NCBI GenBank assembly: GCA_029593465.1
Contig: JAKTNK010000016.1
Span: forward strand, 1 to 36,743
DNA from: Streptococcus suis
Lineage (GTDB): Bacteria > Bacillota > Bacilli > Lactobacillales > Streptococcaceae
Length of the DNA stretch: 36,743 nt
Direction of reading: 5' to 3'
Below the pieces are notes generated by a model, which saw nothing but the letters and a program-made list of their open reading frames with translations, had not been told where the DNA came from and did not search any database. Below, in pieces: positions 1 through 6,596 of this stretch (within the stretch, counting starts at the first letter, position 1; each line of letters opens with the position of its first letter). Made by a program: the position numbers and the translations under genes.

Positions 1-120
1 TAACTCTGACAACAAAGGAAGAAAGAGATTCCAATCCATAACCGCATCCAAACGTTCTAAGGGATTGCCTTTCTCTGATAGTTTGGACAAGATTTTTTCA
101 TCGTCTGTGAATAAATGCAT
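1..120 (-). CDS. IS transposase, N-terminal 40 residues (partial, IS5-like)
   Basis: An ATG (complement of 118-120) preceded by GAGGAG opens a frame running off the window, starting MHLFTDDEKILSKL and continuing with ERLDAVMDW. This start resembles streptococcal IS5-family (DDE) transposases, which begin with a short helical segment followed by a phrase of the type NPLE-L---. The family assignment is from memory of that N-terminus; no catalytic residue is visible in this fragment. It is shorter than the 60-residue limit normally used for ORF calling. It faces away from the phage genes, so it is not part of their operon. Confidence 0.55.
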   Translation of the reverse strand, partial: MHLFTDDEKILSKLSEKGNPLERLDAVMDWNLFLPLLSEL

Positions 121-190
121 GACAGCTCTCCTCATTGCTTTTTATTCTATTATCTCATTTTGGGGAAATTTAGGGAGTTTTTAGAGGTAC
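1..190 (-). mobile_element. End of an insertion sequence (partial, runs off the left edge)
   Basis: The left edge holds the start of a transposase gene read leftwards (1-120) plus about 70 bp of IS end. The IS boundary is inferred to lie near 185-191. The reading frame of the gene to the right is open from 191 but meets a TAG at 182-184, as expected if foreign DNA was inserted there. The terminal inverted repeat cannot be confirmed because the other IS end is outside the window. Confidence 0.6.
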
Positions 191-490
191 CCTGAAGAGA
201 TTATTTCATATGAAGTCTGGATTGATACGGATGAATCTACTCTTCACAGCTCCACTGAAGAACTGGAAGAATTTATGTTTGCAGAAATGCTACAAGATTT
301 ACTTGAGAAAGTCAGGCAAGTAGATAAGGACTTGTATGATATCACTTTGGGCTTGCTCGCCAAAGAGTTTGATGAGAGCATTGAGGATGTGTTCGCTAGG
401 ATTGGTGTTAAACGTTCTACTGGTTTCTATCGTTTGCCAAAAGCTCGTGCTTTAGTGGCGGCTTTATTGCAGGAATTAAATCCGAAATAG
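191..490 (+). pseudogene. 3' remnant of an unrecognised gene, cut by the IS
   Basis: The frame is open from 191 to the TAA at 488-490 and encodes 99 residues, but no good start exists; the first ATG is at 275, inside the frame. Acidic coding-like sequence continues upstream of that ATG up to the IS junction, so this is the C-terminal part of a longer protein. The end contains a possible helix-turn-helix (around FARIGVKRSTGFYRL), which slightly recalls region 4 of sigma-like factors. I do not recognise the family. The gene is very probably inactive. Confidence 0.5.
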
Positions 491-541
491 TTGATAAAAA
501 AGGAATAAAATGCTAACATTTAATAAAAGTGTTAGCATTTT
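491..541 (+). promoter_or_regulatory. abiE promoter with overlapping operator-like inverted repeat
   Basis: A perfect 12-bp inverted repeat, AAAATGCTAACA (507-518) and TGTTAGCATTTT (530-541), sits just before abiEi. A plausible promoter overlaps it: TTGATA (491-496), a 17-bp spacer and TAACAT (514-519), so the left arm covers the -10. AbiEi antitoxins are known to repress their own operons by binding inverted repeats. The same hairpin could also end transcription from the remnant upstream, although the T-run after it is weak. Confidence 0.55.
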
Positions 542-567
542 ATTTCTGATGAAAGGATACTGCTATT

Positions 568-1158
568 ATGAATAATAATGAAATGATTATGGCTTCTTTT
601 CAACAACATCAAGGATTTTTGACTTTTCAACAAGTTCTTGAAGAGAAACTCCCCTACAAAATACTGCTGAGAATGATTGATGAAGGACAAGTAGAGGTTG
701 AAGAAAAAGGGTTATATCGCCTCCCTGATACTTATCTGGATGAATGGTTCGTGGCACAGCAACGTTTTTCAAAAGGAATTTTTTCTTTAGAAACAGCTCT
801 TTGGCTACATGGCCTATCGCTAACAGTTCCTTTTGAGATGACCATGAGTTTCCCTTACGGAACTAATACAAAAAATGTTAAAGCAGTAGGTATACGCCCC
901 ATAGCTCTTCGGTCCTATTACGATGAAGGGATTGTAGAACTTGAGAGACAAGAGGGCCAGAAGGTTAAGGTTTACGAGCCAGAGAGGGTTTTAGCAGAGT
1001 GTCTAAGGCCAATTTATCAGGTTGATGTTCAAGTTATTGCTCCTGCATTTAAGATGTATTTTCAAAATCACAAAGTTAACTATTCAAAACTTTTTCACTA
1101 TGCACAGTTATTCAAGGTGACTAATAAGTTGCAATCTTACATGGAGGTATTAGCCTAA
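568..1158 (+). CDS. abiEi: AbiEi-type antitoxin (type IV toxin-antitoxin, abortive infection)
   Basis: This 196-aa protein has the AbiEi antitoxin layout. An N-terminal winged-helix DNA-binding region (about residues 1-60, ending in the phrase KGLYRLPD) is followed by the antitoxin domain, with the typical segment FSLETALWLHGL at about 72-83. In this family the protein represses its own operon and counters the AbiEii nucleotidyltransferase without a stable complex. The ATG at 568 has a GAAAGGA ribosome binding site at 551-557. Its stop codon overlaps the abiEii start (TAATG), so the two are translationally coupled. A phage carrying AbiE probably uses it to exclude rival phages or to stabilise the prophage. 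The family call is strong; the biological target is not visible. Confidence 0.9.
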   Translation: MNNNEMIMASFQQHQGFLTFQQVLEEKLPYKILLRMIDEGQVEVEEKGLYRLPDTYLDEWFVAQQRFSKGIFSLETALWLHGLSLTVPFEMTMSFPYGTNTKNVKAVGIRPIALRSYYDEGIVELERQEGQKVKVYEPERVLAECLRPIYQVDVQVIAPAFKMYFQNHKVNYSKLFHYAQLFKVTNKLQSYMEVLA

Positions 1159-1994
1159 TGTTTTCCAATGCAAATAGCTTTAAGGCAAAGATTAAGAATA
1201 TGGCTAAGGATAGAGGTATTCCTGCCCAGCAGCTCCAACAAAACTTCCTGATTGAACAGGTGTTGAAATTGATTGCTAAAAGTTCTTATAAGGATTCTTT
1301 TATTGTTAAAGGTGGTTATTTAATTGGACAGTTGATAGGACTTGATAAGCGAACGACGATGGATTTAGATGTGACGCTTAAAGGGACTGCACTTAATCAA
1401 GAGAATTTGATTGAAATCTTCGAGGAGATTCTTTCAGATTCGGATGATATCTTTTCATTTGAAGTAGATAAATTAGAGCCGATTCGTCGAGATGACGAAT
1501 ACGGGGGATTTTCTTTAAAGCTCAATGCTACCTTTGATACTTTAAGAGAGGTTGTCTTTATTGACATCACAACAGGCGATAAGATTACGCCTCGAGAAAT
1601 TACTTATTCGATGCCATCTTTATTTACTAATGAAACCATTGAGGTTTGGACTTATAATTTGGAAACTGTCCTAGCTGAAAAATTGGAAACTATTATTAGC
1701 CGAGGAGTGGCATCAACACGTCCTCGTGATCGTTATGATCTTTTTACCTTGTATCATATCAGAAAAGACGAGATAGATTTCGATGTGTTGCGTAAAGCTC
1801 TGGTTAATACCGTAGAAAAACGAGGAAGTAAAGAGGCAATTGACATTTGGGAAAGTCAGCTAGATAGCATTGAAATTTCTGACTATCAAAAGCAACTTTG
1901 GGCACGTTATCAGAGACAATTCAAATATGCACAAAATATTTCTTTTGAGAAAACAGTTCAGATTGTTAGAGAACTCATGACAACCATTATGTAA
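1158..1994 (+). CDS. abiEii: AbiEii-type nucleotidyltransferase toxin
   Basis: This 278-aa protein belongs to the AbiEii/MenT nucleotidyltransferase family. It has the fold's signature KGGYLIG (about 50-56) followed by the metal-binding D-x-D in TTMDLDVTL (about 66-74), and a second conserved stretch, LAEKLETI (about 172-179), with arginines downstream (RPRDRYDLF). Relatives transfer nucleotides to target RNAs; mycobacterial MenT enzymes modify tRNA. The substrate here is unknown. It starts at the A of the antitoxin's TAA stop and has no separate promoter. A strong terminator follows the stop. All key residues appear intact, so the toxin looks active. Confidence 0.9.
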   Translation: MFSNANSFKAKIKNMAKDRGIPAQQLQQNFLIEQVLKLIAKSSYKDSFIVKGGYLIGQLIGLDKRTTMDLDVTLKGTALNQENLIEIFEEILSDSDDIFSFEVDKLEPIRRDDEYGGFSLKLNATFDTLREVVFIDITTGDKITPREITYSMPSLFTNETIEVWTYNLETVLAEKLETIISRGVASTRPRDRYDLFTLYHIRKDEIDFDVLRKALVNTVEKRGSKEAIDIWESQLDSIEISDYQKQLWARYQRQFKYAQNISFEKTVQIVRELMTTIM

Positions 1995-1997
1995 TAT

Positions 1998-2039
1998 AAA
2001 ACGGTTCATTACCATATATTGGGTAGTGAACCGTTTTTT
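1998..2039. terminator. Bidirectional terminator between abiE and the replication operon
   Basis: A 16-bp stem, AAAACGGTTCATTACC (1998-2013) with GGTAGTGAACCGTTTT (2022-2037), has one G-T wobble. T-rich sequence follows on the plus strand and an A-run precedes it. It lies between two convergent operons, so it probably stops both. Confidence 0.85.
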
Positions 2040-2043
2040 GTGT

Positions 2044-3999
2044 CTAGTCCTTCTGATAGAAGAGGCATTCATAACCATCTGCACGAAGATTGATATCAGG
2101 CATCCAGTTGGGTGCTATACCCATTAGACTTGATATCTCTTCAAGGCTTTGGTCTTGATCACACTCAATGATGACTTCATCATGTACATGACCTACAATC
2201 TTGAACTCTTGTAGTTGTTTCATGGAGTAGGCAAGAATATCACGGCTGATGGCTTGGACGATATTTTCGACAAACTTTGGACCATAACTTTCAAGTCGTT
2301 CCCAACGTTTGGCTGTACCACTTCCTTCATAGGTAACTGACTCTCCACCAAATTTGTTCTCACCCATCTTAGGTTTGACGTAGGCAAGTTTTCGACCAGA
2401 AGGGAGAGTGATAAATAATATCCCTTTACTTGTTGTAAATTGAATACCGTGAGTTTCAGTTTGTTCTTGGAACTTTACTGCAGACTTAACCGCCTTATCG
2501 ACATCCCACCAAAAAAGCACGATGTTGGGGTTAGCCTGTCGCCACGAATCCACAAGTGGTTGAAGTTCCTGTTCCCCAAGTCCCATATCGATTGCACCCA
2601 TAGCTTTAAGTGCGCCAACTGCTCCACCATAGCCACAGGCCAATTCGGATATCTTCCCTTTCTGACGCAAGTCTGCGTTTTGCCCATGTTTCTCGACAGG
2701 AACTCCAAACATTTGAGAGGCAGACATGCAGTAGATGTCCTTACCTTTTTCAAAGACCTTGCTCCGCCATGTCTCTCCAGCTAAGTGGGACAGAACACGC
2801 GCCTCGATGGCAGAGAAGTCACACACTATGAACTTCTTGCCCTTACTTGGAATAAAAGCAGTGCGAATAAGTTGCGATAGAGTATCTTGCGTATCGTAAA
2901 GGAGTTCAGTAGCTTCTAGGTCACCAGTTTTGAAAAGTTTTCTAGCTTCCTCAAGGTCAGGAAGATGGTTCTGAGGTAGGTTCTGGAGTTGCACTAAGCG
3001 TCCAGCCCAACGCCCTGTACGATTGGCTCCATAGAATTGAAACATCCCTCTAGCACGTCCATCCTTACAGACACAGTTCATCATTGCTTGATATTTAGAA
3101 ACACTGGATTTAGCGGCTTGCTGCCGAAGTTTGAGAACTTGTGCAGTTTTCTCATCGACAGTTTTGAGGAGTTTTTTTACAGATTTCTTATCGAGGGAAT
3201 CAGTGGTCACTCCGTGTTCTCTTAGCCAACCAATCATCTGAAGAACGGAGTTGGGATTATCAAGTCTAGTTAGTTTTCTCAATTCTTCTTGGATTTTAGT
3301 CTTACTTTCCCCGTCAATGGTAATAGCTGCATTGATAAAGTCCACGTCAATACCAATCCCACGGTCATTGATGATCTGGTCTTGATGGTATTCGTCCCAA
3401 ATAAAGTCAGGAACAGGGTGGTTACGGAGTTTCTCTTTGATGGCTAACTCTACCTCAACGTCACGCTTATTGTAATCAATGAAAGCAGACCACTTGTCGG
3501 GCGCGTGATTGGGGAAGTTTCGTGTTCGTCCACCGTTAACCTTGGTTGGTTTACAAGGAAGGCAGAAGTAACGAATTAAATCTCCGCCTTCCTTTAACTT
3601 TTGGTTCTTGAGCTTGAGGACAGTTCCGACTCCTTCAAGTGAGAGTGGCAGACCAAGATATGCTGACCAAACCATACTGCATCGCCATGAGTTAGGAGAT
3701 AGGAAACCTTCGGATAGTAATTCTGGGTGATGTTTCTTGAGCCAGTTAGACAGACAGATGCGTTCAAAGCTGGCATTAAATGCCCACTTGATGATGGTGT
3801 CATCTACCAATGCTTGTAGGATTTCATCAGGAAGTTCTTCCTTTGTTAAGTCATAAACGGTTACTGGTTCGTTATCAACTGAGACAGCTAGAAGAAGAAT
3901 TTCAAAGGAATCATCTTCAGCGTAGCGGTAGACACCAGACTTTCTCAAATCCACTTCGCAGTAGATCTCTAAGTCAATCGATAGTTCTTTAATTGGCAT
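2044..3999 (-). CDS. Phage DNA polymerase, family A (exonuclease + polymerase)
   Basis: The polymerase replicates phage DNA. The N-terminal 3'-5' exonuclease has Exo I as IDLE (D9, E11), Exo II in AFNASFER and Exo III in YNKRDVE. The polymerase domain shows RTGRWAGR...LQNLPQN, motif A (FIVCDFSAIEAR), motif B-like GYGG and motif C (HVHDEVIIE) near the C-terminus. At 651 aa it matches the compact phage Pol I-like enzymes found with DUF2815 and DUF2800 genes. A longer start 15 nt upstream (4012-4014) is possible, but GAAAGGA sits 6 nt before the ATG at 3997-3999, so that start is preferred. The gene is last in the minus-strand operon. A terminator-like hairpin lies just before its SD and may lower its expression. 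Confidence 0.95.
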   Translation of the reverse strand: MPIKELSIDLEIYCEVDLRKSGVYRYAEDDSFEILLLAVSVDNEPVTVYDLTKEELPDEILQALVDDTIIKWAFNASFERICLSNWLKKHHPELLSEGFLSPNSWRCSMVWSAYLGLPLSLEGVGTVLKLKNQKLKEGGDLIRYFCLPCKPTKVNGGRTRNFPNHAPDKWSAFIDYNKRDVEVELAIKEKLRNHPVPDFIWDEYHQDQIINDRGIGIDVDFINAAITIDGESKTKIQEELRKLTRLDNPNSVLQMIGWLREHGVTTDSLDKKSVKKLLKTVDEKTAQVLKLRQQAAKSSVSKYQAMMNCVCKDGRARGMFQFYGANRTGRWAGRLVQLQNLPQNHLPDLEEARKLFKTGDLEATELLYDTQDTLSQLIRTAFIPSKGKKFIVCDFSAIEARVLSHLAGETWRSKVFEKGKDIYCMSASQMFGVPVEKHGQNADLRQKGKISELACGYGGAVGALKAMGAIDMGLGEQELQPLVDSWRQANPNIVLFWWDVDKAVKSAVKFQEQTETHGIQFTTSKGILFITLPSGRKLAYVKPKMGENKFGGESVTYEGSGTAKRWERLESYGPKFVENIVQAISRDILAYSMKQLQEFKIVGHVHDEVIIECDQDQSLEEISSLMGIAPNWMPDINLRADGYECLFYQKD

Positions 4000-4014
4000 A
4001 GTTTGTCCTTTCAT

Positions 4015-4040
4015 AAAAAGGTGGCAGGAGTGCTGCCACC
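4015..4040 (-). terminator. Terminator-like hairpin inside the replication operon, just before the polymerase
   Basis: Read on the minus strand, GGTGGCAG, loop CACTC and CTGCCACC form a perfect 8-bp GC-rich stem, followed at once by TTTTTA and then the polymerase SD. This has the form of an intrinsic terminator. It may set a lower polymerase level than that of the upstream genes. Confidence 0.7.
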
Positions 4041-4047
4041 AGAAGTA

Positions 4048-4215
4048 TTAACGGCTACGATGTAGCGGAGTTGAGTTGTTGTCTTGACGTTTCTTTTTAG
4101 CTTTTCGCTCTTTCTCACGACGAATATCGTCACGGATGGTCATGTAGTTGAGATAGAGTCCAAGAAAGACGTAAATACCAAGAATTGTGTAAAGTAAAAT
4201 TGTGTAAATGTCCAT
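4048..4215 (-). CDS. 55-aa single-span membrane microprotein
   Basis: This gene is too short for most ORF callers but well supported. The ATG (complement of 4213-4215) has a GGAGG site 9 nt upstream, and the gene fits exactly between the DUF2815 gene and the terminator before the polymerase. Residues 1-25 form one hydrophobic helix (starting MDIYTILLYTILGIY). A very basic, charged tail follows (DDIRREKERKAKKKRQ), so the topology is probably N-out/C-in, with the tail in the cytoplasm. Position in the replication operon suggests a link between replication and the membrane, but that is inference. I do not recognise a named family. Confidence 0.75.
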   Translation of the reverse strand: MDIYTILLYTILGIYVFLGLYLNYMTIRDDIRREKERKAKKKRQDNNSTPLHRSR

Positions 4216-4233
4216 AAGTAATATCCTCCTATA

Positions 4234-4797
4234 TTAGTTCAAGAAATCATCATCGTCATCAGTCGCAAAGTCATCTTCTGCACGAGTACGTCCACCGAGC
4301 GGTTCTCCATCACGAAGTTTTTGCAGGTTGTTAAGCCCACAAGCAATACCCTTGTTACCGTTAGAGTTAAAGGCATAGAAGGAGATAGATGCACGACCGT
4401 AGATACCGGAGTAGAGTTCTGAGGTGTCGATAATCTCTTGACGATTTCCGTCAACGACCCCAGGCTTATGTGGCGAGTTGGCATTTACGAAGTAGGCATT
4501 GCGATAAGCGTCATCATCAGGGCGTTCTAAGTCCCCATCACGGAGTGGTGTTTTAAGGATAGAAAGTGCTGGTACTGTTTTCCCATTGCCTTTGAGTTTT
4601 GCCTCACCTTCCTTGTAGGCAAGCTCAATGGCTGCTTTGATTTTGTCGACAGTCTCAATATCATCTTTTGGAATGATGAGGGAGACACTGTACTTCGGTG
4701 TGCTTCCGTTAATAGACTTTGGTTCATTGGCATTCAAGTAGCTGAAGCGTGTGTTTTTACCAGTGATCACTTTTGTTGTTTGTACTTTAGTTGACAT
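4234..4797 (-). CDS. DUF2815 family, probable single-stranded DNA-binding protein
   Basis: This 187-aa protein matches DUF2815, a phage family predicted to bind single-stranded DNA during replication or recombination. Visible signs are the beta-rich N-terminal half (GKNTRFSYLNANEP, KYSVSLIIPK), conserved PHKPGVVD and the segment YSGIYGRASISFYAF. It ends in an acidic tail, EDDFATDDDDDF, typical of SSB-like proteins that recruit partners. A longer frame starts at 4821, but AGAGG lies 8 nt before the ATG at 4795-4797, so that start is chosen. It lies between the DUF2800 nuclease and the microprotein in the same transcription unit. Confidence 0.88.
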   Translation of the reverse strand: MSTKVQTTKVITGKNTRFSYLNANEPKSINGSTPKYSVSLIIPKDDIETVDKIKAAIELAYKEGEAKLKGNGKTVPALSILKTPLRDGDLERPDDDAYRNAYFVNANSPHKPGVVDGNRQEIIDTSELYSGIYGRASISFYAFNSNGNKGIACGLNNLQKLRDGEPLGGRTRAEDDFATDDDDDFLN

Positions 4798-4801
4798 TCT
4801 T

Positions 4802-5923
4802 TTATACCTCTTTGAATTCATTTTTAGCTAGGTTCATCTCTTGACGACTATCATCAAGAGGAACGAGTGTAGGTTTACCGCTTGGTTTTACAATCAGACC
4901 ACCAAGTAGGTCATTAAAGTTTTTCTTGCCAAGGAGTTTGGTCATGGCTGTGATAGTGAGGAGTTTCTTTTCGTAAGGGTCAAAGCCAGCTTCCATCACA
5001 GCTTGACTGACGGCCGCTTCGTCTGAAAACTTACGAACTGAACGTCCTTCTACCAGTTTGTAGCCTGGAATATTGTGTCCTTCAGTTGCTTCTTTCAAAG
5101 CATAGGCTTTGACATCATTTGCCCACGAAACAAGTAAATCTAGTTTAGGCAAAATCTCTGCAATATCCTCATAGTCTAGAGTAGCAGGGTCCGCAAATTC
5201 CATCTTGGCGAGCGCCAAGTTATCCTCTGCACGTTTGCGACAAACATTCTTGAGTTTGCAGAACTGACAGTGTTTACCAGAGGTCATCTCCCCTTCCCCT
5301 TTGAAGGCAAGTTCAGCTTTGGGGGAGAGTTCGTTTTCAGCCCACTCAAGAAGTTCAGCTTTATCCATTTCAAAGGTAGAGATGTTGTTCTTACGTGGTT
5401 GGAAGATGGTCATAGTGACTTTATCAAAATCATAGAGACCGTCGAACATCTCAAGGGCCCCAAGAGCATAGCACATCATTTGTGGGTTGTGGTCTGCATC
5501 AACTAGAACACCTAGTCCATGCTTGTAGTCGATGACTTGCAGTAGTCCATCTGCCACAATCAAACAGTCACCAGTTCCAAAGCCTTCAGGCACCCATTTG
5601 GAGAAGTCAAGTCGTTGCTCAACTAGAACTGTAGGGTCTCGAGAGTAGTCCTTAGCTTTTTCTACCTGTTCCATGACGTAGTTGCGATATTCCTCGGCAC
5701 AGGTTTGCATTTCTTCATTGTAGAAGGATAAGTCCTTAGTTGGATCACGCACCTTCCTACCCAATGCCTTCTCAACAAGATAAGCGCATAGCTCGTGAGC
5801 GTCTGTTCCTTCAAGGGCAAACTCTGAGGTCACATCTGGCATATCTTCGGTAAGTCGTACAGAAGGTGGGCAGTTGAGCCAGCGATGAGAAGCAGAAGCA
5901 GAGAGTACTGCGTGATTAGTCAT
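4802..5923 (-). CDS. DUF2800 family, Cas4/RecB-like nuclease
   Basis: This 373-aa protein begins with the DUF2800 signature SASASHRWLNCPPS. The PD-(D/E)xK nuclease core is visible as GTGDCLIVADG followed by IDYKHG (D and K catalytic). Near residue 215 come the cysteines of CQFCKLKNVC, which with C18 could hold an iron-sulfur cluster as in Cas4 and AddB. It probably processes DNA ends in phage recombination together with the DUF2815 protein. The chosen ATG (complement of 5921-5923) has GGAGG upstream, and its first 8 nt overlap the end of the upstream gene, so the two are coupled. A 15-residue longer start has no convincing SD. Confidence 0.9.
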   Translation of the reverse strand: MTNHAVLSASASHRWLNCPPSVRLTEDMPDVTSEFALEGTDAHELCAYLVEKALGRKVRDPTKDLSFYNEEMQTCAEEYRNYVMEQVEKAKDYSRDPTVLVEQRLDFSKWVPEGFGTGDCLIVADGLLQVIDYKHGLGVLVDADHNPQMMCYALGALEMFDGLYDFDKVTMTIFQPRKNNISTFEMDKAELLEWAENELSPKAELAFKGEGEMTSGKHCQFCKLKNVCRKRAEDNLALAKMEFADPATLDYEDIAEILPKLDLLVSWANDVKAYALKEATEGHNIPGYKLVEGRSVRKFSDEAAVSQAVMEAGFDPYEKKLLTITAMTKLLGKKNFNDLLGGLIVKPSGKPTLVPLDDSRQEMNLAKNEFKEV

Positions 5924-6239
5924 TGCCAATTCCTCCAGCTTCTTCAAGAACAGCTGCGTAGTGCTCATTGGCTAAAGCAGATAATGATTCAGCTCCATAT
6001 TTATTGAGAAGAGCACGAACCTCATTCTTGTAGCCATCTTTAGCTTTGGTCGCTAGGACCGCACGAACATCTTCTAGCTTAAGTACCTTTTGTGTCTCTG
6101 GTTTTGGTTCTTCAGAAGTTGTTTCAGTTTCTTCCTCGCTAGAGAGGAGTTTCTTGAACTCATCTACCAAGCGTAGGTAGTATTTAGCTGTGCCTTCCAT
6201 CTCTGTAATTAGTTCAAGTAGTTGTTTATGCTGACTCAT
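5916..6239 (-). CDS. Conserved phage protein, 107 aa (Rrp5-like name in databases)
   Basis: This small protein is common in front of DUF2800 genes in Firmicutes phages. A helical N-terminus is followed by a Glu/Thr-rich linker (about 34-50) and a conserved C-terminal block, LEDVRAVLATKAKDGY---EVRALL---GAESLSAL, which resembles SAP-like or rho-N-like helical DNA-binding segments. Databases often label such proteins rRNA biogenesis protein rrp5, which should not be taken as function. An AAAGGAGG site precedes the ATG (6237-6239). It is the first clearly intact gene of the leftward operon. The role is unknown; context suggests help in replication or recombination. Confidence 0.8.
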   Translation of the reverse strand: MSQHKQLLELITEMEGTAKYYLRLVDEFKKLLSSEEETETTSEEPKPETQKVLKLEDVRAVLATKAKDGYKNEVRALLNKYGAESLSALANEHYAAVLEEAGGIGND

Positions 6240-6347
6240 TTAGTTTCCTCCTTTTGTAACTTACGAGCTAAGAGCCTAGCGATAACGCTGATGGCGATGA
6301 GTGTGTCTGTCAAGTCTTCTTGTTCTTGACGGTTTATGGTGTTTTCC
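6236..6347 (-). pseudogene. Tiny leader ORF, apparently frameshifted
   Basis: An ATG (complement of 6345-6347) with a good GGAGG opens a frame beginning MENTINRQEQEDLTDT, which stops after 23 codons at TAG. From that point another frame encodes a helix-like LIAISVIARLLARKL and runs to a TGA that overlaps the next ATG (ATGA). A 2-nt insertion near 6300 would join the halves into a 37-aa protein ending where a phage gene should end. The frameshift reading is inference; a 23-aa leader peptide is the alternative. Confidence 0.35.
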
Positions 6348-6393
6348 ATAGAAAGTCCTCCTTTAGGTTTGTTTGGGTTATCTCGCCCTTACA

Positions 6394-6428
6394 CCTACTA
6401 GGGGGACTTTTTTGCGTTTTAGTCTAAA
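6394..6428 (-). promoter_or_regulatory. Regulon element copy A (drives the leftward replication operon)
   Basis: On the minus strand this reads TTTAGACTAAA, 15 nt, CCTAGTAGG. Both boxes are perfect odd-centred palindromes with centres 25 bp apart. T-rich tracts lie upstream (AAATTTTTTATATTTTTT). It lies 47 nt before the first leftward ORF. The same boxes at the same spacing occur at 6511-6545 and 36272-36306. Confidence 0.75.
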
Positions 6429-6451
6429 CAGATTTAAAAAATATAAAAAAT

Positions 6452-6474
6452 TTGAGCGATGGAAGGTCGCTCAA
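6452..6474. other. Hairpin in the divergent control region
   Basis: TTGAGCGA (6452-6459), a 7-nt loop and TCGCTCAA (6467-6474) form a perfect 8-bp stem. On the minus strand AAATTTTTT follows, so it would work as a terminator for leftward RNA entering from the primase side. It lies between elements A and B and could insulate the two promoters, or be a protein-binding site. Confidence 0.5.
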
Positions 6475-6510
6475 TAGTTATTTATAGAAGAAAAAATTTT
6501 TTTGAAACTT

Positions 6511-6545
6511 TTTGGACTAAACGCCTTCATTCTTCCCCTAGTAGG
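6511..6545 (+). promoter_or_regulatory. Regulon element copy B (drives the primase operon)
   Basis: TTTGGACTAAA, 15 nt, CCTAGTAGG. The first box has one mismatch from the perfect palindrome of copies A and C. An AATTTTTTT tract lies upstream, as in copy C. It lies 51 nt before the primase ATG. It is divergent from copy A, so both replication operons can answer to the same factor. Confidence 0.75.
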
Positions 6546-6596
6546 TAGGAAGGGAAACCTTCACAGATTATTTTTCCAAAATGGAGGCTATGATTT

